A stretch of DNA of 64,000 bases from Megascapheus bottae (GCA_024803745.1 JANJXV010001716.1:1-64000), one strand, 5' to 3'; shown: positions 21,758-34,265, counted from the first letter of the stretch. Numbers and translations: made by a program. Notes: a model not told the origin generated them from the letters alone.

Positions 21758-22621
21758 ATAGTGGTGGAATTCTTGATGAAGGTTCTACATGTCTTATTCC
21801 TCCCTTTTTTCTCAAGCATGAAGCCCCATGGCAACCCCAAGTGCTTATTATTGCTTCAGCAGGGGGAAAATCCAATGAAATTCTTAGAAGGCAGTATGGG
21901 TACATTTGGGAGGTTAAGCATGCAAGCCTATGAAGTCCCCGGCTTTGGACAAGTAGCCCCCACAAGATGTGCAGAGCCTGGTGTTTAAAATTTTTTCAGA
22001 GACAAAAAACTCCATCATTTCCTCTGCCCTTAGATGCTATTTAGAAATGTGTCAGTCAGGCATAGACACTGGCCCAGACAGGAGAAAAAAAAGCTATCAT
22101 GGGGAGAATATTATTTCTCCATCCAAAGCACGAGTAGTCACCCAGACTTTATTCAGGTTGCTTGCCTGAGGAGCTCTGCTCCTGTTCCTTTGTCTGTGCA
22201 GTTGCTGCCTCTATTCCTTGGGGGAGGATGCGCCCATCAGGCCCTGTGGGCTTGAGACTTGGATAAATGGACTGCTGCCCCTCACCCTACTCCTGATCAT
22301 TAGCATAGAAGGAAGGGAACCCTAAAGAAAAAAAAATGGCATGAAGCAGGACCCAAAGAAAGATTGCTTAGTCTGTAAATACTTTCATTACAGCACTCCT
22401 ATTTGGGAAGGTGTAGGTAGAACCAATAAAAAAAAAAAGGACTCCATGGAAAGCCTAAAGAAGGGCTTGTGCAATGCAGGGAGAGTCCCTGTAGCCCCAA
22501 CTTATCTGCACTACAAAAGCAAATTGTTTGATTTCCAAAGGAATACTTTGTCATTAATGGTTGGTCTGGATCTGATATTTGAATAATGGAGTCCCAATCC
22601 CAATTGTCTCAATCAATAAAA

Positions 22622-23045
22622 GGGGCCAGTCAAGTGCTGGTGATATACACTTGTAATCCTAGCTCTTGGGAGGCTGAAGATGTGAAGACTGAGGTTCCAA
22701 GTGTGGGAAGGAAAGTCCTTGCGACCCCCACCCCTTCTCAACAGGGTGCAGTGATATCCGCTATTATCCTGAGCAACATAGAGGCTGAGATTAGGAGAGA
22801 ATCTATTTTATGCCAACTAGGATGGAATAATCCATTAGTCTACATCTCAACAGAAAAGCTGGGCCTGGTCACTTGAGCCAGTCAACTCCACTTTGACAGG
22901 AAGCCTAAAACAGGTGGATTAACATCCAAGAATCAAAAATCCAAGAAACAAAAAAACCCAAAAAACAGTTAAGAGATATGGCCTCAAGAGACAGAGCACC
23001 TATCCAGCAAGGGTGAAGTTGAGTTCAAACCCTGGTAACACCAAA
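22622..23045 (+). repeat. Diverged SINE composite
   Basis: An Alu/B1-like left arm (22632-22740, 'cacttgtaatcctagctctt') and a Geo-like 3' part (about 22975-23042, 'gagttcaaaccctgg') are separated by unrelated sequence. This may be one interrupted element or two copies. Confidence 0.55.
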
Positions 23046-23046
23046 G

Positions 23047-23174
23047 AGAAGGAAGGAAGGAGGAAGGAGGAAGGAGGAAGGAAGGAAGGAAGGAAGGAAG
23101 GAAGGAAGGAAGGAAGGAAGGAAGGAAGGGAGGGAGGGAGGGAGGGAGGGAGGGAGGGAGGGAGGGAGGGAGGG
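23047..23174. repeat. (GGAA)n then (GGGA)n microsatellite
   Basis: About 128 bp of tetranucleotide purine repeat grows from the tail of a SINE. The unit switches from GGAA to GGGA about halfway. Confidence 0.95.
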
Positions 23175-23429
23175 ACTCAGGATGCAGCAAACCCATTCAT
23201 GCATATTGCATAAGTGACTTATCATTTTCTAAAGCACTCTCCTATGTCAGGGTAGTGTGGACAGCCAGTTCATAGCTCAGTGGCTGAGATCAGTTATTGA
23301 GTACTATGTATCATGTGTTTTACCAATGTGATCCAGAAAATAGAAATTACTTTGACTTTCAATTTGAAAACATACCTACAATCTCTCTATAAACATAGTC
23401 TCACAGCTGTGTATGTGCTTGTGCGTGTG

Positions 23430-23645
23430 AGTGGGGGGGGCAGAATTGAGGCTTTGCTTAAGAACTTGCAGTCATTTGGCTTTTCACTCAATGTTGGTGC
23501 TCTACCATTTGAGTCACACCACTTCCAGCCTTTTTCTCATTGGAGATGAGTCAGATTTGTCACTTATGTGCTGGTTTTGAACTGGGATCCTCAAATCTCA
23601 ACTTCCCGAGTAGGTAGGATTAAAAGCGTAAGCCACCAACCTAGA
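23430..23645 (-). repeat. Geo-type SINE, reverse
   Basis: Landmarks are 'ctaccatttgagtcacacca', 'tcattggagatgagtcagat' and 'taagccaccaacctag'. Confidence 0.75.
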
Positions 23646-23671
23646 ATACAATTTCTTAAAAATAGAAAATA

Positions 23672-23900
23672 CGGCTGGGAGAGGTGGCTCACGCCTATAA
23701 TACTAGCTACTTAGGAGGCTGAGATCTGAGGATCAATGTTCAAAGCCTGCCCAGGCACAAAAGGATCTGAGACTCTTATCTCCAATTAACTTCTAGAAAA
23801 TGGGAAGTGGAGCTTGGCTCAAGAGTAGGGTGGTAGCCTTGAGCTGAAAAACTTAGGGCCAGTGCCTAGGCCGAGTTCAAACCCCATGACCCACCATATA
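23672..23900 (+). repeat. Geo-type SINE, full length
   Basis: The complete order is visible, from 'ggctgggagaggtggctcac' through 'ctcttatctccaattaactt' to 'gagttcaaaccccatgaccc'. It lies head to head with the reverse copy about 30 bp upstream. Confidence 0.85.
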
Positions 23901-24767
23901 TATATAGAGAGAAAAAAAAAGTATGTAAGGCAGAGTACAAAAGTAAAATCAACTAGAATTCAATTTCTACTATCAACTAGTTGTCTCATAAACATATTTA
24001 TATGTATATCCCTATTAAGATGATATTGCTTTCAAGGTTTTAAGCTTAGTCCCAGTTGTGACTTTTAATTCAGTTATAATGTGGATAATATAAAAGCAAA
24101 AATTTCAAGAGCAGTAGCTATGGAATCATTTTTATATGGATGAAATAATTCAGTCATTTTTATTGTCAGCTAGGTTTCTATTTTTTGCTTATCATTTTTG
24201 CTTCTATTTTACAGATCTTTGCACATAAAGATTTTTAATAAATAGAATGTCACTGTATGGTACAATTCTGATTACTAGAAAGCATTTCTTTTCATGTTTA
24301 GCAACCCTTTATGCTTCTATGGTTGGTCCTTGGTGTGACTTCTAATGCTCCTTGGATTATCTTGCCACATGACCCTGCATCCACAGACTTTCCCTGTTGG
24401 ATTTCGGCCTCACCCTATGCTCTGAACATTCCTGGCAGTTGGGACTTCAGAAAGCCTATAATTGCTTCTCAACATTAGTCATGAACAAATTTAAGAAATA
24501 ACCTATATCATAGCTGCTATGACTTTTCTCATTGCAGTTCACATTTGCATTTGACCTACCTTGGTTATCAAAGTACAAACACTCAGCTGAGATTTGTCAA
24601 GGAAATGTAGAAAATTCCTCAGAACTTGGAAATACTGGGCACTTACCAGATGATTAGTCTCAGATTGTAAGTGTATTGTCATGTGATTAAGATCTATTTG
24701 TATTTTGTTTAGCTATAAATGCACATTTGCTGAGGAAGAATTTTGCATGTTATGTCATTATTAACTA

Positions 24768-24839
24768 TTGGGGTTTGAACTCAGGGCCTACTACTTGCTA
24801 GGCAAGTGCTCTAACCACATGGGCTACACTTCCAGCCCT
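24768..24839 (-). repeat. ID-like SINE monomer, reverse
   Basis: 'ggggtttgaactcagggcct', 'ctaggcaagtgctctaacca' and 'ccagccct' mark a single ID-like unit without the Geo half. Confidence 0.75.
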
Positions 24840-25713
24840 GAGAATTGGTTTTGGAAGTGAGCTCAGCTGTGATGCTATAATCTGCCCTCTTGGGATGGAT
24901 GAGGGTTGGGGATGCATCTGAACTGTTCCTGTGACTTCTTGCAGGCGAGCTGTCAATCATACACACATTCTGCAGAGCTGGGCAGTGAGCCAGCTTTCCA
25001 ACTATGTCAAGGGGAATGAGGAGAATACAGGCTGACATTGAAAAATAATTTTGCCATCAAAGATCCATTCTGTAGTCACTGAAAGTATTATCACTGCAGA
25101 CTTTCTCTTTCTCAAAATGCCTGTGTGAATAAATGCATAGTATTAAGTAATGGGGCATTTGGGGATCATTTGGGAATCCCAAAATAGTGATTTCTCATTT
25201 CCATGTCTGAGAAGTCATAGAAATTCCTCTGAGGATCTCTCCCCTCCCCCACTCTTTATCTCTGCTTTCACACAGAATAGATATTAAGTGGGAGGCTACT
25301 TCGTAGGAGTTGAGGATTCACAAATGAGTAGATCCTAAAGAAGAACCTAAGGCCCCATTTGGAGCTACAAAGCAGGTATTGTAAAATGTCTGGATGTTAT
25401 GGAAACAAGGGAATGGAACAGGAGAGAAAGAAGTCAAGTCATAAATCTGAATGTCAAATGCAGACTCAGAAAATCAGAACTTGATGCCATTAAAGTATCG
25501 TAGAATAGTTGAGAATCCTCAAAATTAAATTCTAACCCTCTAGCAGAAGGTAGAATACTTAAAAATTCCTTGCACTTCTAGAGTATTATTCTTGTAATAA
25601 AATCACTGATTTAAAAAAAAAAGGCCAGATTTTCAGAGGGAGATGCATACAAACCAAGAAAAAACACAGGAGCAGAAAGAGGCATGAGAATTAAAGACAA
25701 AAAATGAAATCAG

Positions 25714-25792
25714 GCGGCTGGGAGTTTAGCCTAGTGGTAGAGTGCTTGCCTACCATGCACAAAGACCCAAGTTCAATTCCGGGCCTTGTCAC
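25714..25792 (+). repeat. ID-like SINE monomer
   Basis: 'ggctgggagtttagcctagt', 'agagtgcttgcctaccatgc' and 'caagttcaattccggg' contain the A-box and B-box-like parts of the tRNA-derived half. It lacks the Geo half. Confidence 0.8.
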
Positions 25793-25795
25793 TTT

Positions 25796-26555
25796 CTTCT
25801 ATGTGGACACAGCAGTGACTAGCCCACATGAGATGGGCCACCAATGTAACTCAAGTCTAGTCAACACACAACTATTAATTCTTGCTTCACTCCATTTTCC
25901 AAATGGAAAATACACAGTGCAAATGAAGAACCTAAAATGACCGTATTTGATTGAACAAGAGTAAATGTGAGGCAGTATCAAACATGTGGTAATAACTCAG
26001 ATGGCCTTGAAGTTAACATTGGTGTCTTTAACAGCAGCCAAAGCTGCTGTCAAGCTTTATTACCAATGCAGTTTCCTCCACAATTTTTGTTGGCATATAT
26101 GGACTCATTGTAGATTAACATTTTTATCACTTCATCAAGTTTTTCTGTATTATATAATTGTATTTGTTTAAATTGGGAACAAAAGATTTAATATTCCTTT
26201 TGTTCTCTAAAATTATGTTAACTTGATCTAAACTTTTTCCAAAGTATTTTGAAATAAAATGTACAATGTTTAGAAATAATAAAAGCACTGTTTCTTTAAG
26301 CATTCTCTACCCACTATCCCAGTTCTTTCCCTAAGATGAGTAGATATGAAACAGAAATACTAGGCTGTTAGAATCTTTGAAAACCCAAGAAAACTTTGCT
26401 CAATTCCTACCCAATCTTCAGGGCTTCAGTGTAATCTGTGTGGAAGAACAGGAATTAAGAATTTGAAAAAACTCAAGCAAATTAATGCTATCTTCATGAG
26501 GTAAAACTATCGGGAAAATATAAATGACGGAAGTTAACGTGAAGAAAAACAAAAG
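25796..26555. other. Downstream flank of the minus-strand gene
   Basis: AT-rich sequence beyond the inferred 3' end of the gene. No repeat or coding frame is recognised. Confidence 0.4.
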
Positions 26556-26574
26556 CCTTTTCATAATTAGGAAC

Positions 26575-26580
26575 TTTATT
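26575..26580 (-). terminator. Distal poly(A) signal of the CCSER2-like gene
   Basis: AATAAA on the minus strand is followed 15-35 bases on by a T/GT-rich stretch ('GGCTTTTGTTTTTC'), the usual downstream element. It therefore defines a likely mRNA 3' end near 26,556. Confidence 0.6.
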
Positions 26581-29190
26581 TTTTTTTTAAATTTACTATG
26601 CCAACATTTTCAAGAGACTTTACATCTGGGGTTTGTATAATTCAATTTTACAGGCAAATTCTAATATACAATATGTACTTTGAACTGGCTTATCAAATCC
26701 ATGGGGCAAAACAACACTGCTGATACTATTTGTTTATAATCAGTCATGACACAAAGACTCCAGCCATGACACAGATTTTCAGTTCTCCAGACTAGTATTT
26801 TCTTAGGGCAGTGCTTTACATTAAGGCCAAAGGCAGAGGGCGCTCTTTCCAACAGACAACTATCTTTAACTAGTAACATAATTGTAGACTGGTTGCTCAC
26901 TGTCATCGCCACTGATCTAAATATACTCCTCTCTCAAGTTGGGACAGTAGAAACATCAAAGGGATATGTGTGTTGGGGGTTGGGGGAGAGAAACAATAGA
27001 AGAATTTCAAGCATCAAGAAAAACAGCAAGGCTGTCAGCCCTGAGGACAAACCTGTGCTACAGTGATAATTATAATTTTCAAATGTGTACATAAGCATGC
27101 AAATGTAACTACCCAAAGTTAACTTAGCAACATGAAACCTGATGTGTTAAAATGGACAGAGAAGGCACTGCTGACAAGGTAGCAGTCCTAGTGGCTTGGG
27201 GACAAGCCTGTGTGGTGACTGCAAAGTGTATTCCCCAGTGGCCTGGAGCCCAGGAAGCCAGCAGGGCAACCCCGCTGGGAACCACAGACACAAAAGGGTC
27301 TGGAATACTGCCCACTGTCACAGGAACTTGGGGGAAGTGACAGCTGCAGCAGGACATGTCCTCTCTGATTGTACCAAGTAGAATGGATACTACAGGGGAC
27401 AATGGTAGATTCAAAGAAAACCTAGTGCCTTCATGGGAAAAGTGGCATGCTGGGGATAGAACTCTGTGAACGGTGAACAGATATCTCCAAATGGCAACAA
27501 ATTAGAGAGGTTCATTCCACGGAAACCAAGCCACACCCAAAGGGAGGCGTTTTTTGATATTTCAGGCACAGCTCCAAGCAATTAAGCTCATTTAAAGTGA
27601 AAATCTGCTATTTTCTTTCATAATCAGACTTCTTTTTTCTACTGGTTTAAAATAGTAAGATCCCTATAATATCTATACAATGAATAGTAGTCTATAGGCT
27701 TGAAAATATTGCACAAAGAAAAATGAGACTCCAACAGAAAAATGCTTGGTCTGTTATTAGAAACATTCTAAATATACAGAGCTGTCTAATCCCTGGTTTA
27801 ATGTCCGTACTTTAACATTATTTGTACTTATGCTAGTAAACTCCATTAGAGCAAGCTTCCTTTAAAATACTGCTATGTGTCCCACTGGTAGCAAATATAT
27901 AATTCTGCCTTCTTGTCCAACATTCTCTCTCTCACCAATGTGAAACTTAACCAACTGCATACAAATTCCCCCTCACAATTTAAAATTCATTCATTTCCTC
28001 TGCCTTCACTGACACCACAGGAAAGAAGGGAATAAGGAAATGAAACTGCTGTGGGTGAGGATTTGGCACATTTGTTAGACAGATGGAGCCAAATCAGAGA
28101 AGGTAAGTTGTGTCTGGCACACAGCTCCATCCTCACTTTCATTTCCTACTCTACTTCACATTTACCAAGAAGCACACACATTATGCAGCAAATACTTTAT
28201 GTTGTTCATGGAAGCATCTCAGATAGTTTTCCTTTAAATGCATTATGCCACAGAGTTGTATTCAGGAGCAAGGGACCAAGAAGCTACACTGGATTAGTAT
28301 TTCTGCCAACTGATCAGGGAAGAAACAAAACATAGTCGAGAAAAAAACCCTAAATAATTGGAGTCAACATTTTTACATGGTAGACAATAAGGATAATTTT
28401 CTCAGACCAGGAGGTTAAAAAATAAGTTAAAAAATTGAAAATCATTTCCCTAACGGTTAAAGCCAACCTAAAAATAATATTCCCCGAGGTTCTATACCAA
28501 CTTCTATGTAAATAAAACATTTTACTAAATCATTAGTATGATTTACTTTAGGGAAATAAAGTACTATAACATCCTACTTATAGTGTTCTTTCTTCTTCAA
28601 GGTGAAGGACCACGCCTACCACACATAGCCACAGCCATCCTGGCTCATCTCCACAAGCAGACTCATGCCATGGCAGCACACTGGCAGTGTCTGGAGGAAT
28701 GAATGACTTTCTGAACTTCAGTGCTTCTCTGGTATACTCTGGTGGGCCAGCGTTGCCCCATCTCTCATCACCAAATCCCCGCACAGCACACTCACCAGGT
28801 GGTTCTGACAGGTAAGAGAGGACCACTGCATCACAACAGGAGCAAATTCCCCTTTGGAAGTTCCCATTAAAGCACTTACAACAGTCAGTTGCATTACATA
28901 CATGGATAGACAATTTCATCAATTAAGGTTTTTAAAGGAAATACCTAGAAAAGTGAGTAACCAACGTTGGGGGACATAATTCCTTTTGGGAGACATTTTG
29001 GGTTAGCTAATCAAAACAAAAACTGACCTTGTAAGGCTGTCTGATGAATATTAATTCCATTTCAAGGAGCCAGGAATCGGGCAGCTTGAAGAAGACATGA
29101 TTGAGTTTGGGCATATGATTGCCTGCAGGTTCCACAGCTACTTTCTGTAGCACATTAAAAAAATGAGCTTCTGCTTTTGTAACATCCTTT

Positions 29191-29402
29191 CTAGTACTGG
29201 GGCTTGCACTCAGGACCCGGGCACTATCCTTTAGCTTTTTTGCTCAACGTTAGGTCTCTAACACTTGAGCCACATCTCCACTTGTGGTTAATTACAGATG
29301 AGAATCTTAAGGTCTTTTCTGCTCAGGCTGGCTTCAAACTCTGAACTCAAATCTCAGCCTCCCAAGTAGCTAGGATTATAGATGTGAGCCACCAGTGTTC
29401 AG
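29191..29402 (-). repeat. Geo-type SINE, reverse, in the 3' UTR
   Basis: Landmarks are 'ctggggcttgcactcaggac', 'taacacttgagccacatctc' and 'aagtagctaggattatagat'. It lies in sense orientation relative to the minus-strand gene. Confidence 0.85.
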
Positions 29403-30095
29403 TTTCTAATATTGCTTAATGAAACACAATTTCCCATATACAGTTGTTTCTAGTCTACTTTTCATTTAAATATATACCAACAGAAAAGGGAAAGCCGGGA
29501 AATTGAGAAATGCAAAGCTCTTATGGATTTTAACTTTCTCAAGACAGTTTTACTTCACTTTATATAATTTTCTTAAAATATTTTAACTTCTTTTTCTATA
29601 GAAAATAAGCTTTAAGTCCTATGTATGAAGGAGGAGGTTGCTTCTAGCCCATCAGAACTTTGTGCAAATATTTCAAGTCCATTATTCCAGTCTTCAGATA
29701 TTAGTAGGAAGTCAATAAATATAAATATAATAACCACTTAATTTAAAATAGATGCTGTGGAACCTTGAAACAGCTATGCTGGATCTATAGGTCTAGAATC
29801 TGAACAGCCAGCAAAACTCTAGCACCAGCATGGGCTACGAGTAGATACGCCTTAGGCACAGGTTTCAAGGTGTATCCCAAGCTCTCCAAATGTACACAGT
29901 GCAAGCACAAACAGAATATGTGCATGACAGAAACAAGATGTCAACGTGACAGACCAGCAGCATATACATATATATTACTGAACATTGTCAGCCTAGGGAA
30001 TTTATCTGGTAAATGAATAAACAGTTAAGAGTAGCTTGCTGATCCTAGGCAAGAAGAAATAAAGCTGACATCCACTTCCCATTAAAACCCGGATC

Positions 30096-30101
30096 TTTAT
30101 T
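30096..30101 (-). terminator. Proximal poly(A) signal candidate
   Basis: A minus-strand AATAAA is followed by a G/T-rich stretch. It lies about 0.8 kb after the terminal stop, so it would give a short 3' UTR. Confidence 0.35.
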
Positions 30102-30886
30102 CATCACAAAGCTTTGCATAAACCTTTCAAATATACAAAACACAGGCTAGAACTCTGCTTACACACTACCATCTTCCACTATCACCATGCTGTTAGTTAA
30201 AATAGCCATGGTGCACAAGAGATGGGGTTCTGATAACCACAGTCAATATGGATGGAAACGGGACTAAGTCAGCAAAGCACACATCTTGCCTGCTAAGAGC
30301 AGACAGTGTGGTCAGAGGCTACAGTGGCCCTCTGAGATGAGCAGGCAGACCTGAGACAAGTGTGCTCAAATGGTACATACTTGAACCAAGATATAAAATG
30401 GAAGAGCCAAAGGAGTAGAATATTCCACATTTTAATTTTAAGGTTTTTGCAAGCTTTCAACGGAACCTCCAACGTGGTGGCAAACTGCACATAAAGCTAT
30501 TACGGAACAGACTGCTGTTAAAACACAAACTGGCAGACACTGGCTATGTGCTCAATGTATCTTTGGTTTAGGAAGACGAGAATATCGATTAGAGGCCAAA
30601 GGATCCCCGGAATGCAAACTGCCATTTGGAGTGGGCACAGTTTCTTTGTGCTTGGCCAATGGCCTGGGGATGCTGGTCTTGGCCTGCAAGCTTTGAGGCT
30701 CGAGTCAGGGGCTGCTTATTTGTTTCTGTCTGAAAGAGCTGGATGGAGGACGGAGCTTAGATGTTTTCAGATTCAGGTTATTTGCAAGATTTGTTTGGCT
30801 AGATGTGGGCTGAAGCTTTGCTGAATGAGCTGCAATGATAGATGGCTTCTGACAACCAAGAGTCCTACTTGGAGATGATCCATTGT

Positions 30887-31354
30887 CTAGAGGAGTGCTG
30901 AAGAACTCAAGACAGGTGGCTTTAGAAGATTGGAGGGCTTGGGCTGAGACAGGCAGCCCACCATCGAAAACATATCTCTTCCAACTCTCTTAGCCTGCTC
31001 TACTGTACTCGACTGGGGAGGTGCCTGGAGAGAAGTGGGTCTACACTGCATCTCACCACCAATTCGATTCTTTGCCAAATGAGAAGGCCCTTGAGCACTC
31101 ATGCTCAAGTTTAAGTCAGACATACTTTTTGCCACATCCATCCTGAACTGTGGCCTTGAGGAAACAGGCCGGACTTTCAAACCATAGTTGTTTTCTTGTT
31201 GTAAGCCACGTGGAAAACTTCCATCTGGATGTGCAGCGCCTTGATGCTGGCCTGCACCATCACTGCGGGCCTCGATTCGTTGTGGCCTTATTAGTTTTCC
31301 CTGGGCGTGGTCTGTGGGTCTGGGAAGGCTGCTGGAAGGCTGTAGTACTTGAGG
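30887..31354 (-). CDS. CCSER2: CCSER2-like protein, terminal coding exon
   Basis: The exon opens after a good acceptor (pyrimidine-rich 'CTTTTAATTTCAACAG') and reads in phase 0 as a basic, Ser/Pro/Gln-rich tail of 155 residues, including KSMSDLNLSMS and RPTSLQAPPQSS, ending at TAG (30887-30889). No folded domain is visible, as expected for the disordered C-terminus of CCSER family proteins, which are linked to microtubules but poorly characterised. The next 60 codons in another frame (30887 down to a TGA at 30705) keep the same composition (SSPSRT, SQTNLANNL, KLRPPSSSFRQKQ), so the ancestral reading may have continued. The gene name comes from residue patterns recalled for the family. The exon structure is read directly. 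Confidence 0.65.
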   Translation of the reverse strand, partial: PQVLQPSSSLPRPTDHAQGKLIRPQRIEARSDGAGQHQGAAHPDGSFPRGLQQENNYGLKVRPVSSRPQFRMDVAKSMSDLNLSMSAQGPSHLAKNRIGGEMQCRPTSLQAPPQSSTVEQAKRVGRDMFSMVGCLSQPKPSNLLKPPVLSSSALL

Positions 31355-31645
31355 CTGTTGAAATTAAAAGCAACACTATTACAATGTAGCTCAGCAAAGT
31401 GCTCAGAATTATTTGTAAGTGAAGCTGGCAGTAGGCTGAGTAGACTTTAATATGGGAAGTATATGGGTATTTGAAACATACAAACTGAAAAGGAATTGCA
31501 GTATTCAAGCAATCTCATGACATATATATAAAAGTGGTGATGCAAACAAAAATAATACAGGCAATACACACTGAATATGACCCCCCCCCAAATGTGGGAG
31601 AAATAAAAGAAAGCTTTAAAGTTCTGATTCATTGTAGGAAACATT

Positions 31646-31840
31646 TTTTTTTTGCCAGTCCTGGCCTTGGGCTCAGGGCTTGAGCACTGTCCTTGGACTT
31701 TCTCAAGGCTAGAGCTCTACCACTTGAGCCTCAGCACCACTTCCAGCTTTTTGCTATGTATGTGGAGTACCGAGGAATTGAACCTGGGTCTTCGTGCATG
31801 CTAGGCAAGCACTTTAACCACTAGGCCAAACTCCTGGCCC
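31646..31840 (-). repeat. IDL-Geo dimeric SINE, full length, with 13-bp target duplication
   Basis: The poly(T) start, Geo half, linker and ID half ending 'ctcctggccc' are all present. The 13-bp duplication 'tgtaggaaacatt' flanks it perfectly (31633-31645 and 31841-31853). This is the cleanest insertion of the family here and defines its ends. Confidence 0.93.
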
Positions 31841-32275
31841 TGTAGGAAACATTCTTGCCTTAGTACTTTCATTATGCATTTACACACTTACCTACAAGTA
31901 ATCCTGAAAGAATACTTTCTATAGCACTTTGATTTTTTTTCTCCACAAATAGTGCTCTCATATAATGGTGGACTTAACATTATCACCCATCTTAGAGGTC
32001 TTTTTGTAAAGTTGTATGCCACACTATCAAGAGCTGTACCTCTGAGACAAATTAGAATTAGCAGCTGATAAAAGGTTTAAAGGTCATACTGTCACTTTTC
32101 ATGACATTCTTAAATGTATGGAATTCATTCACTTAGTTAATGCTAGTATACTTTTAATATTGTTGTTGAAAAGTTAAAAACCATTTTTCCAGTTTACTTC
32201 CTCCATATTTCATTGCCATTATGGCTGAAACATGAAAAACATGTATTTAGAAGAATTTAAAATGATCAGCCTTGA

Positions 32276-32592
32276 GTCAGGTGCTGATGACTCACACCTG
32301 TAATTCTAGCTACTCAGGAGGCTGAGATCTGATAGCAGTTTGAAGCCAGCCCAGGCTGAAAAGTCCTAGAGACCCTTATCTCCAATTAACAATTAAAAAA
32401 AGCCACAAGTTAATGAGTGGTTCAAGTGGTAAAGTGCCATCATTTGGTGAAAAAGCCAAGTGAGAGGGGGAGGCGCTATGTTAAAACCCTAGTACCAGCA
32501 CATGCGGGAACAAGTGGTAGAGCTCTAGCCTTGAGAAAGCCCAAAGACAGTGCTCAGGCCCTGAGTTCAAGCCCCAGGACCGGCCAAAAAAA
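32276..32592 (+). repeat. Geo-type SINE with a second Geo right part
   Basis: A full element (32276-32500) is followed directly by another right-hand part ('acaagtggtagagctctagc' to 'gttcaagccccaggaccggc'). It is either a tail-to-tail insertion or a trimer-like element. Confidence 0.75.
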
Positions 32593-32599
32593 ATTTAGA

Positions 32600-34035
32600 A
32601 AAGTGTGTGGAAAACGAGTGCTAGGTCATATTAAGGAATGACAATATACCATAGGGCATGGGAGGGGTATAAGGGGAGGCAGAGATGGCACAAAGTGCCT
32701 GATAGCATGGGGACATCTCCCTTTGCATCTCCTAGATGCCAACATGTAAGTTATTCTTATCCCAAGTTGAAAACTCTTCATGTATTTTACAATTGGAAAA
32801 ATTGTCAATAATTTAAAAAGGAACTGTTGTAATCTATTTCCAATAGGGACAAAAAGGAATGGACATGTGCTATTACTCAGAACGGCAAAAGGTAATATGC
32901 CTTCCTAATTGCACAGACTGCTTTCCAGAAAGACCTGGAGGTAAATGATCCACATGTAATTTTGTTACTGCCCTGTACAGCCAATGCCTTCTCACTGCAC
33001 AAACCAGTGCACCATTGGCCTAGGTAGAAAGCAGTGCTGCTTGTATAGTTATATGAGAAAGCTCCATCCCCAAAATGAAGAAATAGGAAATGAACAGATT
33101 TTTAAGAACAGCATGCTGTGTCTTTTACCCAGGAGGAGTTAGACTGCATGATCTGAATACAGGGAAGTCTCAATTATTGTTTAATTAATCATTTGGGTGG
33201 TTTTCAAATCAGTGACAGCTAAATCAGTGACAGGTAGGTTTTATCATATATTAAAAATTATTTTTAGTGGTTGGATATAATGTCTCTATCCCCAACTAAG
33301 TGCTACTATTTATCTATTTGAAAACTACCATTTGGTATTTGAAATTTAAGTTATTTGAAATTTAACTGAATTAAGATGGTCTGTTTTCAAGGATGGGAGG
33401 TAACATAAGGTGAGGACTGAGAGGCCAGTTGCTCCTAGGACATGGATGACAACACATGAGAGCTACCACACAGGACAATGACATCCTGCAGCTTAGCTAA
33501 GGTGCTGCTAAGCACCTGCTGGCAAAGGATTCGCAGCAATCTATCTACCTTCATCGCCAGCAAATGAACTCACTTCCCCAAGTTCCCGGACACATGCACA
33601 AGATGTAATTCACACTGTATGCATCTCTTGCTGCTCCGAGTGCTACCAACATGCCACTTGAGATCTTTAGAATGGATTTATTTACTTACGCATTACTCAT
33701 TTAAAAAACGTACTCCTGTTTACTTTTTAAAACTTTTTTAAATTATGTTTTTGTTACATTTAAATAGTTGGACAAGGGGGTGACAATTCAACATGTCAGC
33801 TGACAACTACAGGGAACATTTAGAATGAATTTAAGTATAAAGATCCCAAGTTTTCTTAGGACTAGGGGAAAGGAATGCAGAAGAATGACATGTCTACTAT
33901 GTGTGGTCTGGGGAACCTGGAGCAGAACACAGTCACCCTAGTTCCTTTGCTTAATGACTTTTCTGAGCTGGTCAGATAAACAAGGGAGAAGACCACATCT
34001 CAGGCATGACAGCATAAAGGATCAAAAAAGTAAAT
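32600..34035. other. Intron of the CCSER2-like gene, nothing recognised
   Basis: AT-rich intronic sequence with no identified repeat or exon. Confidence 0.4.
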
Positions 34036-34038
34036 ATA

Positions 34039-34265
34039 GCCAGGTGTGGTTTGTAATCCTAGCCATTCCGAAGGCTGAGATCTGAGGATTACAGTTCAAA
34101 GCCAGCCCAGGCACTAAAAAGTCCATGAAACTCTTATCTCCAATTAACCTCTAGAAAATAGGAAGTGGGGCTTGCCTCAAGGGTAGGGTGTGGTAGCCTT
34201 GAGCTGAAAAGCTCAGGAATAGCACCCAGGCCCAGAGTTCAAGAATCCACAACAACAACAACAAA
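34039..34265 (+). repeat. Geo-type SINE
   Basis: 'gccaggtgtggtttgtaatc', 'ctcttatctccaattaacct' and 'gagttcaagaatccac' are followed by a CAA-rich tail. Confidence 0.85.

Larger units (their letters stand above)
26556..30886 (-). other. CCSER2: 3' untranslated region of the CCSER2-like gene (inferred)
   Basis: About 4.3 kb lies between the terminal-exon stop and the distal AATAAA. It has no long conserved frame. The open stretch at 28578-28922 has no recognised domain and lies where untranslated sequence is expected. The first 2.6 kb from the distal end (26,556-29,190) has no recognisable SINE, unusual for this window and consistent with selection on a transcribed 3' end. One reverse SINE sits at 29191-29402. 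A second AATAAA at 30096-30101 could give a short isoform. Confidence 0.5.

Noticed and set aside
23013..23225. Search for CRISPR-like regular spacing in the purine arrays
   Set aside because: The repeats have no unique spacers; they are plain microsatellites in a mammalian genome.
25714..25792. tRNA-like A-box and B-box sequences, here and in many other places
   Set aside because: They belong to ID-like and Geo SINEs; the cloverleaf is not preserved, so these are not tRNA genes.
28578..28922. 114-codon minus-strand frame
   Set aside because: It lies where the 3' UTR is expected, has no recognised domain, and a second frame over the same bases is also open.
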